Part shown: positions 9,036 to 17,836 of the stretch, piece by piece | Numbering within the stretch: the stretch's first letter is position 1 | How the letters are laid out: the number at the start of each line of letters is the position of its first letter | Source: DATMXT01 sp035560415 | GTDB taxonomy: Bacteria > Bacillota > Clostridia > Oscillospirales > Feifaniaceae | NCBI GenBank assembly: GCA_035560415.1 | Contig: DATMZG010000089.1 | Span: 1 to 64,000, forward strand | Direction: 5' to 3' | DNA length: 64,000 nucleotides | Program-made: the position numbers and the translations under genes | Notes under the pieces: generated by a model | Seen by the model: the letters and a program-made list of their open reading frames with translations, nothing else | What the model was told of the DNA's origin: nothing | Database searches by the model: none

Positions 9036-9349
9036 TTGATCTCCTCCCTGTGCTCCACGTATTTGTAGGCGCCCGACATTCCGAGGATTTTTGCCACCCG
9101 GCCGGTGTCCCCCTGAACGGCCACCCGCCCGCCGCGGGAGGCCATGGTGCGGTATCGGCCCATGATAAACCCAAGCCCCGAGCTGTCCATGAATTCGACC
9201 CCCGACAGGTCGATGACAAGGCTGCGCGGCCGCAGATCGGCAATCTGCCTGTCCACTTTTTCCCTGAGCATGACGGCGTTGTGGTGATCGATGTCCCCGG
9301 TGATGAAGGCCGTAAGCTCTTCTCCGTCGAGTTGTGTCTTTAGATTCAT
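9032..9349 (-). CDS. spoIIAA: anti-sigma F factor antagonist SpoIIAA
   Basis: 105-residue STAS-domain protein. In its dephosphorylated form it releases SigF from SpoIIAB. The phosphorylated serine lies in FMDSSGLGF, the hallmark of the family. The ATG at 9349 is preferred, with GGAGG 6 bases upstream; the in-frame GTG at 9355 overlaps that ribosome site. The site begins only 2 bases after the T-run of the folC terminator, so no promoter fits between the two. Confidence 0.95.
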   Translation of the reverse strand: MNLKTQLDGEELTAFITGDIDHHNAVMLREKVDRQIADLRPRSLVIDLSGVEFMDSSGLGFIMGRYRTMASRGGRVAVQGDTGRVAKILGMSGAYKYVEHREEIK

Positions 9350-9361
9350 ACGCACCCTCCA

Positions 9362-9400
9362 TAAAAAAATAAGGGTTATGATGGCTTCATCATAACCCTT
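9362..9400 (-). terminator. Rho-independent terminator/leader hairpin between folC and spoIIAA
   Basis: Perfect 13-base inverted repeat on minus (AAGGGTTATGATG / CATCATAACCCTT, 4-base loop) followed by ATTTTTTTAT. It looks like the folC terminator. Its T-run abuts the spoIIAA ribosome binding site (9355-9360), so any spoIIA promoter must lie upstream of or within this element. Confidence 0.85.
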
Positions 9401-9439
9401 ATTCTGCGCGGTTTTTGTCAGAATATTCCTTTTATTTTG

Positions 9440-10717
9440 TCAGATTATTCCCCGGATGTAGGTCCTGGCCTCCCCGATGAGGTAGAGCGAGCCGCAAATC
9501 AACACGCTGTCCTCGGGTCTCGCCTCGGCCAGTGCCATGTCGACCGCCTGCGGGATGCTTAGGGCCTCCCGCACGTCGGGGCAGATTTCGGCGGCCTTCG
9601 CAATCTCCCCTGTCGCAAGGGCTCTGGGGGAGGCCGGCGGGGCCGCAATGAAGACGTCGGCAATGGCTGCCAGCATGGGAATGGCCTGCCTCCAGTCCTT
9701 GTCGGCCAGCATGCCCATGACGACAATGAGCCGCCCGGGGCGGGTGCGCAGGTGCTGCAAGGCAGCTTTGCGCAGCACCCGAACTCCGTCCGGGTTGTGC
9801 CCGCCGTCGAGCACCACGACGGGGTCACGGCGCATGACTTCAAACCGGCCGGGGAACTTTGTCTCCCGCACGCCCTTTTCAATTGCCTCGTCCGGCAGGT
9901 CAAACCCGCGGGCGCGCAGCACAAACGCCGCTTCGACGGCCGTCGCCACGTTGATAAGCTGATGTTCGCCGATGAGGGGCGTGTGCAGCGCAAGGCCCCG
10001 GTAGTGGAAGTCGCTGCCGTCAAGCGTTTCGGCCCCCGGCAGAATGCCCGCGGCGTAGGGCATGATAAGCCGCGCCCCCTCCTCGGCCGCCCGCCTGCGC
10101 ACGACCTCGACGACTCCGGCCGGCTGGTCGGGGTAGAGCACGACCCGGCCGTCCTGTTTGATGATGCCGCACTTTTCAAAGGCGATTTTCTCGACCGTGT
10201 CGCCCAAAATTTTCATGTGGTCGAGCGAAATGGAGGTGATGACGGCCACATCGGGGCATGGGATGACGTTGGTCGCGTCAAACCGGCCGCCGAGCCCCAC
10301 TTCCAGCGAGACGATGTCGCACCCCGCCCGCCGGTAGTAGAGCATGGCCGTCGCCGTGACAATCTCAAACTCGCTGGGGACGACGCCGGCCCGCTGGGCG
10401 GCGTCCTTGACCTCAGAGACACAGGCCGCCAGCTCGTCAGGCGGGATGAGCTCACCGTCCACTTGCATGCGCTCTTCAAAGCGCTCGAGGTAGGGCGAGA
10501 TGAAGAGCCCCGTCCTGTAACCCGCCGCCTGCATGATGGAGGCGATGGTGGCCGTGGTGCTGCCCTTGCCGTTGGTGCCGGCGACGTGGGCAAAGCGCAG
10601 TTCCCGCTCCGGATTGCCGAGCTGCCCCAAAACGGCCAGGGCGCGCTTAAGCCCCGGCTTGATGCCGAGCTTTTCCGCGCCGTGGATATACTGCAGCGCT
10701 TCTTCGTAGCTGAACAT
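9440..10717 (-). CDS. folC: folylpolyglutamate synthase / dihydrofolate synthase FolC
   Basis: 425 residues, Mur-ligase-like. It adds glutamate to dihydropteroate and to tetrahydrofolate. The P-loop HVAGTNGKGST lies near residue 45, the FolC-specific motif SPYLERFEERMQ around 79-90, and the C-terminal ligase domain carries VLDGGHNPDGV. It starts 14 bases after the valS stop, so valS and folC form one operon, a common Firmicute pairing. That operon would therefore be under T-box control by tRNA-Val, at least in part. Confidence 0.95.
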   Translation of the reverse strand: MFSYEEALQYIHGAEKLGIKPGLKRALAVLGQLGNPERELRFAHVAGTNGKGSTTATIASIMQAAGYRTGLFISPYLERFEERMQVDGELIPPDELAACVSEVKDAAQRAGVVPSEFEIVTATAMLYYRRAGCDIVSLEVGLGGRFDATNVIPCPDVAVITSISLDHMKILGDTVEKIAFEKCGIIKQDGRVVLYPDQPAGVVEVVRRRAAEEGARLIMPYAAGILPGAETLDGSDFHYRGLALHTPLIGEHQLINVATAVEAAFVLRARGFDLPDEAIEKGVRETKFPGRFEVMRRDPVVVLDGGHNPDGVRVLRKAALQHLRTRPGRLIVVMGMLADKDWRQAIPMLAAIADVFIAAPPASPRALATGEIAKAAEICPDVREALSIPQAVDMALAEARPEDSVLICGSLYLIGEARTYIRGII

Positions 10718-10731
10718 GTCGTCCTTTCCGC

Positions 10732-13350
10732 TTACGGCAGTTTGGCAAGGCTCTCGTCCACCCTTGCCAGCATCTCTTCAAATTTTCCGAGCTTGCCCCG
10801 CTCCTCCTCGACGAGGGCGGCCGGCGCTTTGGCCATGAAGCCCTCATTTGCGAGCTTGCTCTTGACTCTTTCAAGCTCCCCGAGGAGCTTTTTCTTTTCG
10901 CCGTTCAGGCGGGCTCTTTCCGCCGCGTAGTCGACAAGTTCCCCCATCGGGATGAAAATGCGGGCGCCGTCGGTCACAATCGTGACGCTGTCGGACGGAG
11001 GCTCCATGCCTATCAGCACTTCAGAGGCCGAGGCCAGCCGCTTCATAAAGGGAATGCCGGCCGCGAAAGTCTCTTTTTCCTCGGTTTCGATATAGACCTG
11101 CGCCCTCTTGGAGGGCGGCACGTTCATTTCAGCCCTGCGGGCCCGGATGGCGCAAATGGCCTCCATGATTTTGTCCATCTCGGCGGCCTCGACTGCAAAG
11201 TCGAGCGCCTCGCTGGCCGCGGGCCAAGCGGACAGCATAATGCTCTCCCCGCTGCCCGGGAGATTCAGGTAAATTTCCTCCGTGATGAAGGGCATGAAGG
11301 GGTGCAGCAGCCGCAGCGCAGCCGACAGCACGTGGGTGAGCACCCGCTGGGCGTTTTCAGAGGACTCTTTGTTGTCGCTGTCGAAAAGCCGCGCTTTTGT
11401 CAGCTCAATATACCAGTCGCAGAAGTCGTCCCAGAAGAAGTCGTAGAGGTTGCCGAGCGCAACGCCTAAGTCGTAGTTGTCGATGTTGGCCGAGACGTCC
11501 CGGATGAGACGGTTCAGCTTGCTCAAAATCCACTTGTCCTCAAGCTCAAGCGTCTTCGGCAGCCCCTGCTCTCCCGTTTCAAGGTTCATGAGCACAAAGC
11601 GGGAGGCGTTCCAAATCTTGTTGGCGAAGTTGCGCCCGCTCTCCACCTTCTCCATCGAGAAGCGGATGTCGTTGCCGGGCGAGTTGCCGGTCAGGAGCGT
11701 AAAGCGCAGGGCGTCGGCCCCGTAGTCCTTGATGATCTCAAGCGGGTCGACGCCGTTGCCAAGCGACTTCGACATCTTGCGCCCCAAAGCGTCCCGCACG
11801 AGGCCGTGAATTAAAACGTCTGAGAAAGGCTTTTTGCCGGTGTGCTCAAGCCCCGAGAAAATCATGCGGGAGACCCAGAAGAAAATGATGTCGTAGCCCG
11901 TGACCAGCACCGACGTGGGGTAAAACTTGCGCATGTCGGCCGTGTCGTCCGGCCAGCCCAGCGTCTCAAAGGGCCAGAGGGCCGACGAGAACCAGGTGTC
12001 GAGCACGTCCTCCTCCTGATGAACCGGCCCGCCGCACTTGGGGCAGACCGTGATGTCCTCTTTCGAGACCGTCATCTCGCCGCAAGTCTCGCAGTAGAAG
12101 GCCGGAATGCGATGGCCCCACCACAGCTGCCGCGAGACGCACCAGTCGCGCACGTTTTCCATCCAGTTGAAATAGGTGCCGGCAAAGCGGGGCGGCACAA
12201 ACCGGATGTCGCCCGACCGCACCGCCTCAATGGCGGGCTCGGCCAGCGGCTTCATTTTGACAAACCACTGTTCTGACGTCATGGTCTCGATGTCGGTGGA
12301 GCAGCGGTAACAGGTGCCGACGTTGTGGGGCAGCTCCTCGATTTTGAGCAGGTACCCGCCCGCCTCGAGGTCGGCCACAATGGCCCCCCTGGCCTCATAG
12401 CGCTCCATGCCGGCGTATTTTCCGGTGTTCTCAGCCATATTTCCGTCGTCGTCAATGACCTTGATGAAGTCGAGCCCGTGGCGCACGCCCATCTCAAAGT
12501 CATTGGGGTCGTGGGAGGGCGTGACCTTGACGCAGCCGGTGCCAAACTCTTGTTCGACATAGTCGTCGGCGAAAATCGGAATCTCGCGCCCGACCAGGGG
12601 CAAAATGGCGGTCTTTCCGACAAAGGACGCGTACCGCTCGTCCTCCGGGTGCACGGCGACGCCGGTGTCCCCAATCATGGTTTCGGGCCGGGTCGTCGCG
12701 CAGACGATATAGCCGCTGCCGTCCACGAGCGGGTACTTGATGTGCCACAGGTGCCCCGCCTTTTCGGCAAACTCCACCTCAATGTCGGAGAGCGCCGTCT
12801 TGCAGTGGGGGCACCAGTTGATGATGCGGTTGCCCTTGTAGATGAGGCCCTTGTTGTAGAGGTCGACAAAGACCTCCCGCACGGCGCGCGAGCAGACTTC
12901 GTCCATCGTGAAGCGCTCGCGGGTCCAGTCGCACGAAGACCCCAGCTTGCGCAGCTGGTTGACGATGTTGGAGCCGTACTTCTCCTTCCAGGCCCAGACG
13001 TGCTCCAAAAACTTCTCGCGGCCAAGGTCCTGCCTCGTCACGCCCATCTCCTTGCGCAGCATCTCCTCGACCTTGATCTGGGTCGCGATGCCGGCGTGGT
13101 CGACGCCGGGCAGCCACAGCGCCTCATAGCCGCACATTTTCTTATAGCGGGTCAAAATGTCCTGCAGCGTCTCGTCCATCGCGTGACCCATGTGCAGCTG
13201 CCCCGTGACGTTGGGGGGCGGCAGCACAATCGTAAAGGGCTCTTTTTCGCTCTGGTTGTCGGCGGTGAAATACCCCTTGGATTCCCACCCCGCGTAAAGC
13301 CGGTCCTCGACCTCTTTCGGGTCGTACACTTTCGATATCTCTTTAGACAT
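10732..13350 (-). CDS. valS: valyl-tRNA synthetase
   Basis: 872 residues, class I synthetase that charges tRNA-Val. The HIGH signature appears as HMGH in [12 protein letters not shown]; the KMSKS loop is [11 protein letters not shown]. Zinc-type cysteine pairs (CPHC, CETC, CPKC) sit in the inserted domains, and the C-terminal coiled-coil tRNA arm (about 800-872) is present. The ATG at 13350 follows GGAGGAGACT; the frame is open upstream only because it reads through the T-box leader. Expression is governed by the T-box at 13365-13673. Confidence 0.97.
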   Translation of the reverse strand: MSKEISKVYDPKEVEDRLYAGWESKGYFTADNQSEKEPFTIVLPPPNVTGQLHMGHAMDETLQDILTRYKKMCGYEALWLPGVDHAGIATQIKVEEMLRKEMGVTRQDLGREKFLEHVWAWKEKYGSNIVNQLRKLGSSCDWTRERFTMDEVCSRAVREVFVDLYNKGLIYKGNRIINWCPHCKTALSDIEVEFAEKAGHLWHIKYPLVDGSGYIVCATTRPETMIGDTGVAVHPEDERYASFVGKTAILPLVGREIPIFADDYVEQEFGTGCVKVTPSHDPNDFEMGVRHGLDFIKVIDDDGNMAENTGKYAGMERYEARGAIVADLEAGGYLLKIEELPHNVGTCYRCSTDIETMTSEQWFVKMKPLAEPAIEAVRSGDIRFVPPRFAGTYFNWMENVRDWCVSRQLWWGHRIPAFYCETCGEMTVSKEDITVCPKCGGPVHQEEDVLDTWFSSALWPFETLGWPDDTADMRKFYPTSVLVTGYDIIFFWVSRMIFSGLEHTGKKPFSDVLIHGLVRDALGRKMSKSLGNGVDPLEIIKDYGADALRFTLLTGNSPGNDIRFSMEKVESGRNFANKIWNASRFVLMNLETGEQGLPKTLELEDKWILSKLNRLIRDVSANIDNYDLGVALGNLYDFFWDDFCDWYIELTKARLFDSDNKESSENAQRVLTHVLSAALRLLHPFMPFITEEIYLNLPGSGESIMLSAWPAASEALDFAVEAAEMDKIMEAICAIRARRAEMNVPPSKRAQVYIETEEKETFAAGIPFMKRLASASEVLIGMEPPSDSVTIVTDGARIFIPMGELVDYAAERARLNGEKKKLLGELERVKSKLANEGFMAKAPAALVEEERGKLGKFEEMLARVDESLAKLP

Positions 13351-13364
13351 AGTCTCCTCCTTGT

Positions 13365-13673
13365 GATGAAAAAAGTCCGTCTCTCGCATTTGCAAGAGAC
13401 GGACTTTAAGTCCGCGGTACCACTCTTTTTGCGCGCTTGTGCGCGCCTCTTTGTGCGCACCGTTTAGTTCGATGCGCCGCCATATGATAACGGTTGGCCT
13501 CCGTCCGCACCTACAGGTTTTGTGCCCCATACGGGTTTTCACAAAACTTTGGGCCGGCTGCTCCGGGGTGACTTATCGCGATGCGGTGCGCGCGCTGCCT
13601 CTCACCTGCCGGCAGCTCTCTTGGCCGCGAACTCCGCCGCTTTCTCCCCATCCTCGCCTTTGTCTTAAATATA
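13365..13673 (-). promoter_or_regulatory. T-box leader (tRNA-Val responsive) of valS
   Basis: Minus-strand leader between the promoter and valS. The T-box core AGAGTGGTACCGCGG is at about 13411-13425; its TGGT pairs with an A discriminator base, as in tRNA-Val. The intrinsic terminator (arms 13374-13383 and 13396-13405, then TTTTTT) follows directly. Stem I shows the AGAGAGC bulge and GGTGAGAG apical loop at about 13600-13622. The probable specifier codon is GUC (valine) at 13570-13572, within AAGTCACCCC. Uncharged tRNA-Val would stabilise the antiterminator and allow valS-folC transcription. The leader end is taken from the predicted transcription start. Confidence 0.93.
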
Positions 13674-13679
13674 CAAGGT

Positions 13680-13708
13680 ATTATACAAGTTCTTGTCGAT
13701 ATTGTCAA
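13680..13708 (-). promoter_or_regulatory. consensus SigA promoter of the valS T-box operon
   Basis: Minus strand carries exact TTGACA and exact TATAAT with a 17-base spacer. Transcription would start near 13673. This is as strong a vegetative promoter as is possible by sequence, consistent with control being exerted by the T-box attenuator rather than at initiation. Confidence 0.88.
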
Positions 13709-13762
13709 GAGGATGCATACCAGGCTATGAAAATTGCCGCCGCCTTGACAATGTGTGAAACC

Positions 13763-16700
13763 TTATTTGAAATATCCCACGCCGCCCGCAAAGACCGGCT
13801 GCTCAGTGACGCCCGGGATGTTGCGCATGGTGTTCTTCGCAATTCGCTCGCAGTGGCACATTTTGCCGAAGACCCGCCCGTCGGGGCTTGTGATGCCCTC
13901 AATGGCGCAAATGGAGCTGTTGGGCGCAAAGTCGATATCCATCGAGGGGTTGCCGTCGTGGTCGACGTACTGGGTCGCAATCTGCCCCGCCGCCTCGAGC
14001 CGAGCCAAAAGCTCCGGCGTCGCCACAAGGCGGCCTTCGCCGTGGGAGATCGGAATGGCGTAAATCTCATCGACCTTGCAGGCCGACAGCCACGGCGACA
14101 TGACCGAGGCGACTCTCGTGCGCACCATTTTGCTCTCGTGGCGGCCGATGGCGTTATTGGTCAGCGTGGCCGACGCCTGCGTCATGACCCCGATTTCGCC
14201 AAAGGGCAGCAGCCCCGTCTTGATGAGGGCCTGAAAGCCGTTGCAGATGCCGATCATGAGGCCGTCGCGGGACCGCAGCAGCTCGTGGACCGCGTCGCGG
14301 ACCTTGGGATTGCGGAAGACCGCCGCCATGAACTTGCCCGAGCCGTCCGGCTCGTCGCCGGCCGAAAAGCCGCCGGGGACGGCGATGATCTGGCTCTTTT
14401 TGATTTTGGCCTCAAGCTCGGCCACCGAGTCTGCGAGGGCGGCAGGCGTCTGATTTCTAAGCACGAAAATTTCGGCCGCGGCGCCCGCCTGCTCGAATTT
14501 CAAAGCCGTGTCGTACTCGGAGTTTGTGCCGGGGAAGGCCGTGACCAGCACCCGCGGCTTCGCGACTTTAATGGCGGGGGCCGCCGCACTGCGCTTCGTG
14601 TAGACAAAGCGGGGCGGGACCGGCAGGTCGGCCGGGATGTTTCGAGTCGGGAAGACGTCATCGAGCGGCGCCGACCAGACAGCCCGCAGCTCATCGAGCG
14701 AGAGCTTCTCGCCTCCGACCGTGACGGCGCCGTCCGCAGTAACCTGTCCGACATACTCGCCGCCGCAGGGAGAGTCGCCCTTTGCCGCAATGAGCATGCC
14801 GCCCATGATGTGGGCGAAGATGTCGCAGCTCTTCTCAAAGGCGCTGTCAAAGGCAAAGCCGAGCCCGCTTCCGAAGGCCATTTTGCAGACCCCCTCGGCG
14901 ATGCCTCCCGCCGTGACGGCCCATGCGCAAGTGATGGTTTTGCGGTTTTCCGCGACGGCGTCTAAAAGCTCACTGAGCTTTGCAAAGTCAGGCAGCCCGT
15001 CTTCCCCCACGGGCGGGCGCAGCAGATAGAGCCTGTCCCCCGCCGCCTTGAACTCGGGCGAAATGACCTCGTCCGCCGGCGCCGTGCAGACGGCAAAGGA
15101 GATGAGGGTCGGCGGCACGTCGAGCTTTTCAAAGGTGCCCGACATGCTGTCCTTGCCGCCGATGGCGGCGACCTCCAGCCCCATCTGGGCGGCAAGGCCG
15201 CCGAGTAAGGCCGCAAAGGGCTTGCCAAACCGGGAAGCATCCCCGCCGATCTTGCCAAAGTACTCCTGGAGACTGAGGGCCGCGCCCTTGCGGGCGCCGC
15301 CCGTCGCCACGAGCTTACACATCGACTCGACGACAGCCCAGGCGGAGCCGACAAACTGGTTTTTCTCGGAGATGTAAGGATTGAACCCGTAGGACATGAG
15401 GGAGGCCGTCAGACAGTCGCCGCCGTCTGAGGGCAGCATGGCGGCCATCGCCTGAATGGGGGTCAGCTGATATTTTCCGCCCTGCGGCATCAGCACGGTC
15501 ACGGCGCCGACCGAGCTGTCAAACCGCTCCAAAAGCCCCCTGCGGGAGCAGATGTTGAGGTCGGTTAAAAGCGCCTTCAGCTTCACAGCCGGGCTTCCCT
15601 GCGGCAGCGGGATGCCGCCCGGCAGCGGCAGCATTTTTTCGACTTTGACGGCGGCATATTTCGGCGCGCCGTTGGTGTTTAAAAATTCGCGGGCGATGTC
15701 GACAATGGTGTCGCCGCCAAAGCGCATGACAAGCCGCGGGCTCTCGGTGACCGCCGCGACGACAGTCGCCTCAAGGTTTTCGGCCGCCGCCATCTCCATG
15801 AACTTCGCGGCGTCCCCCGCCGCCACGACGACCGCCATGCGCTCCTGCGACTCGCTGACGGCGAGCTCGGTGCCCGAGAGCCCCTCGTATTTCTTGGGCA
15901 CGGCGTCTAGGTCGATGTCGAGCCCGTCGCAGAGCTCGCCGATGGCGACCGACACGCCGCCGGCCCCGAAGTCATTGCACCGCTTGATGAGCCGCGTGCA
16001 GGCCCCGTCTCTGAAGAGCCGCTGAATTTTGCGCTCCTCGGGGGCGTTGCCCTTTTGCACTTCGGCCCCGCAGGCCGACAGCGACTCCACGGTGTGGGAT
16101 TTGGAGGAGCCGGTCGCCCCGCCGCAGCCATCGCGGCCGGTGCGCCCGCCGAGCAGGATGACGACGTCGCCGGGCTCAGGGACTGCCCGCCGGACGTTTT
16201 CGGCCGGGGCCGCCGCGATGACGGCGCCGACCTCCATGCGCTTGGCGACATAGCCGGAGTGATAAATCTCGTCGACCAGCCCCGTCGTCAGCCCGATCTG
16301 GTTGCCGTAGGAGCTGTATCCGGCGCAGGCCGTCTGGGTCAGCTTCTTTTGCGGCAGCTTGCCGGGCAGCGTCTTCTCGGCCGGCGTGTGGGGGTCTCCC
16401 GCCCCCGTCACCCGCATGGCCTGATAGGCGTAGGCCCGCCCCGACAGCGGGTCCCGGATACATCCGCCAAGGCAGGTGGCGGCGCCGCCGAAGGGCTCTA
16501 TTTCAGTCGGATGGTTGTGGGTCTCGTTTTTGAACAGCACAAGGTAGTCGCGCGCCCCCTCCGGGAACTGCGCCTTGACCTTGATGGAGCAGGCGTTGAC
16601 CTCCTCCGACTCGTCGAGGAAATCGAGCTTGCCGGCCTTTTTCAGGGCCTTTGCCCCCGCGGTCGCAATGTTCATGAGGGAGACGGGCTTGTCCCCGTTT

Positions 16701-17461
16701 ATTTTCAAATATTCTTTAAAAGCGCGGCCGATAGCCACGTCCTCAATTTCCACCCTTGTCAGCCTTGTGTGGAAAGTCGTGTGGCGGCAGTGGTCCGACC
16801 AGTAAGTGTCGATGACCTTGAGCTCGGTCTCGGTGGGCTCGCGTCCCTCCGCGGCAAAGTAGTCCCGCACGCTGCGCAGGTCGTCTTTGTCCATGGCGAG
16901 CCCGCGTTCTTCAATCATGGCGGCAATGCCGGCCTCGTCCATGGCGGTAAAGCCCGCAAGCACCGGCACTTTCCCGGGGTGGGGCATGTCCATGGCAAGG
17001 GTCTCGGGCCCCAAAACAGGGCACTCGCGGCTTTCGACCGGGTTGATGAGGAATTTCCGGATGCGCTCCATGTCGCCGTCCGAAATGTCCCCTTCAAAAA
17101 GATAGACCCGGGCCGTAGCCACGGCCGGCCGCTCTCCCATTGTCATCAGCTGGATGCACTGGGCCGCGGAATCGGCGCGCTGGTCATACTGTCCGGGCAG
17201 ATACTGAGTTGCGAGAATGCGGTGGGGGCCTTCTGGGGCCGGCAGGGTCTTGTAGACATTGTCGACGGGCGGTTCGCTGAAAATGGTGGGAATCGCGCCT
17301 AAAAAGTCCTCCTCCGAAATGCCCTCCACATCGTACCGGTTAAAAATGCTGACACTGCGCACTGCACGAAGTCCGAGAAACCCGACAAGCTCCGAAAAAA
17401 GCCCGCGGGCCTCCACGTCAAACCCGGGCTTTCGCCCCGTGTAGACCGAGATTACGGACAT
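13763..17461 (-). CDS. purL: phosphoribosylformylglycinamidine synthase, single-chain
   Basis: 1232 residues. It converts FGAR, ATP and glutamine to FGAM. This is the large type that carries the glutaminase domain in the same chain: an N-terminal linker part, two PurM-like AIRS halves (about 200-950), and a C-terminal class I amidotransferase with VLVTAFPGTNSEYD and the nucleophile Cys in IGICNGFQ. Most Gram-positives such as Bacillus use separate PurS, PurQ and PurL; the fused form is common in Clostridia. It is transcribed away from the rubredoxin-pur operon on the other strand. I see no clear terminator between its stop and the valS promoter 55 bases downstream. Confidence 0.95.
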   Translation of the reverse strand: MSVISVYTGRKPGFDVEARGLFSELVGFLGLRAVRSVSIFNRYDVEGISEEDFLGAIPTIFSEPPVDNVYKTLPAPEGPHRILATQYLPGQYDQRADSAAQCIQLMTMGERPAVATARVYLFEGDISDGDMERIRKFLINPVESRECPVLGPETLAMDMPHPGKVPVLAGFTAMDEAGIAAMIEERGLAMDKDDLRSVRDYFAAEGREPTETELKVIDTYWSDHCRHTTFHTRLTRVEIEDVAIGRAFKEYLKINGDKPVSLMNIATAGAKALKKAGKLDFLDESEEVNACSIKVKAQFPEGARDYLVLFKNETHNHPTEIEPFGGAATCLGGCIRDPLSGRAYAYQAMRVTGAGDPHTPAEKTLPGKLPQKKLTQTACAGYSSYGNQIGLTTGLVDEIYHSGYVAKRMEVGAVIAAAPAENVRRAVPEPGDVVILLGGRTGRDGCGGATGSSKSHTVESLSACGAEVQKGNAPEERKIQRLFRDGACTRLIKRCNDFGAGGVSVAIGELCDGLDIDLDAVPKKYEGLSGTELAVSESQERMAVVVAAGDAAKFMEMAAAENLEATVVAAVTESPRLVMRFGGDTIVDIAREFLNTNGAPKYAAVKVEKMLPLPGGIPLPQGSPAVKLKALLTDLNICSRRGLLERFDSSVGAVTVLMPQGGKYQLTPIQAMAAMLPSDGGDCLTASLMSYGFNPYISEKNQFVGSAWAVVESMCKLVATGGARKGAALSLQEYFGKIGGDASRFGKPFAALLGGLAAQMGLEVAAIGGKDSMSGTFEKLDVPPTLISFAVCTAPADEVISPEFKAAGDRLYLLRPPVGEDGLPDFAKLSELLDAVAENRKTITCAWAVTAGGIAEGVCKMAFGSGLGFAFDSAFEKSCDIFAHIMGGMLIAAKGDSPCGGEYVGQVTADGAVTVGGEKLSLDELRAVWSAPLDDVFPTRNIPADLPVPPRFVYTKRSAAAPAIKVAKPRVLVTAFPGTNSEYDTALKFEQAGAAAEIFVLRNQTPAALADSVAELEAKIKKSQIIAVPGGFSAGDEPDGSGKFMAAVFRNPKVRDAVHELLRSRDGLMIGICNGFQALIKTGLLPFGEIGVMTQASATLTNNAIGRHESKMVRTRVASVMSPWLSACKVDEIYAIPISHGEGRLVATPELLARLEAAGQIATQYVDHDGNPSMDIDFAPNSSICAIEGITSPDGRVFGKMCHCERIAKNTMRNIPGVTEQPVFAGGVGYFK

Positions 17462-17536
17462 GGTCGCCCTCCTTACTCATATTGCCTGACTGCCTCTCAA
17501 TTGTAACAGTTTTGGCACAATAATACAACAATGCCC

Positions 17537-17564
17537 TTGCAGTTTTGTGAAAATCATTTATAAT
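17537..17564 (+). promoter_or_regulatory. SigA-type promoter of the rubredoxin-pur operon
   Basis: TTGCAG and TATAAT with a 16-base spacer on the plus strand, in the divergent gap between purL and the rubredoxin gene. It is the only good promoter upstream of purM-purN-purH-purD. I do not see a guanine-riboswitch-like or PurR-box-like element that I could support. Confidence 0.6.
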
Positions 17565-17636
17565 AGTGTTATTGACACGTACCCACACCTGCGGTGCTGT
17601 TCAATGTCCACAAATTTTTTTGGGAGGTTGAAAACA

Positions 17637-17774
17637 ATGGCCAAGTACGTTTGCTCTGTTTGCGGCTACGAGTACGACGAAGCGGTGGAGCTGGGGCCCT
17701 TCGCGCAGCTCCCGGACGACTACATCTGCCCGGTCTGCGGCGCCGGCAAGGACGCGTTCACGGAAGAGAAATAG
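17637..17774 (+). CDS. short rubredoxin (45 residues)
   Basis: Small iron-sulfur electron carrier with two Cys pairs, CSVCGY (residues 6-11) and CPVCGAG (31-37), plus the conserved [11 protein letters not shown] run. At 45 residues it lacks about 8 residues of the loop usual in 52-54-residue rubredoxins. The Desulfovibrio desulfuricans short rubredoxin has a similar deletion. Start: ATG preceded by GGGAGGTTG; an upstream in-frame extension has no ribosome site and no family similarity. It leads the purM-purN-purH-purD gene set and suggests an anaerobe with an oxygen or peroxide detoxification route. Confidence 0.93.
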   Translation: MAKYVCSVCGYEYDEAVELGPFAQLPDDYICPVCGAGKDAFTEEK

Positions 17775-17786
17775 GATATCTGCAAC

Positions 17787-17816
17787 TTTCGGGGCGGCCG
17801 CATGACCGCCCCGAAA
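17787..17816. repeat. strong inverted repeat between rubredoxin gene and purM
   Basis: TTTCGGGGCGG pairs with CCGCCCCGAAA across 8 bases. There is no T-run on the plus side (ACATTATGGG follows), so it is not a standard terminator. It may be an mRNA processing or stability hairpin that separates a highly expressed rubredoxin message from the pur genes. Confidence 0.6.
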
Positions 17817-17836
17817 CATTATGGGAGACATAATAG

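Noticed and set aside
9401..9436. SigH-like boxes AAAGGAATA and GCAGAATAA before spoIIAA
   Set aside because: The gap between them is about 4 bases longer than the usual SigH spacing, so I did not call a promoter.
13439..14965. Plus-strand open frame running from the T-box region into purL
   Set aside because: It crosses the valS T-box leader and promoter and is antisense to the PurL glutaminase domain; no domain in translation.
17547..17636. 30-codon N-terminal extension of the rubredoxin
   Set aside because: No ribosome site, overlaps the -10 box of the promoter, and unlike any rubredoxin; the ATG at 17637 has GGGAGG.
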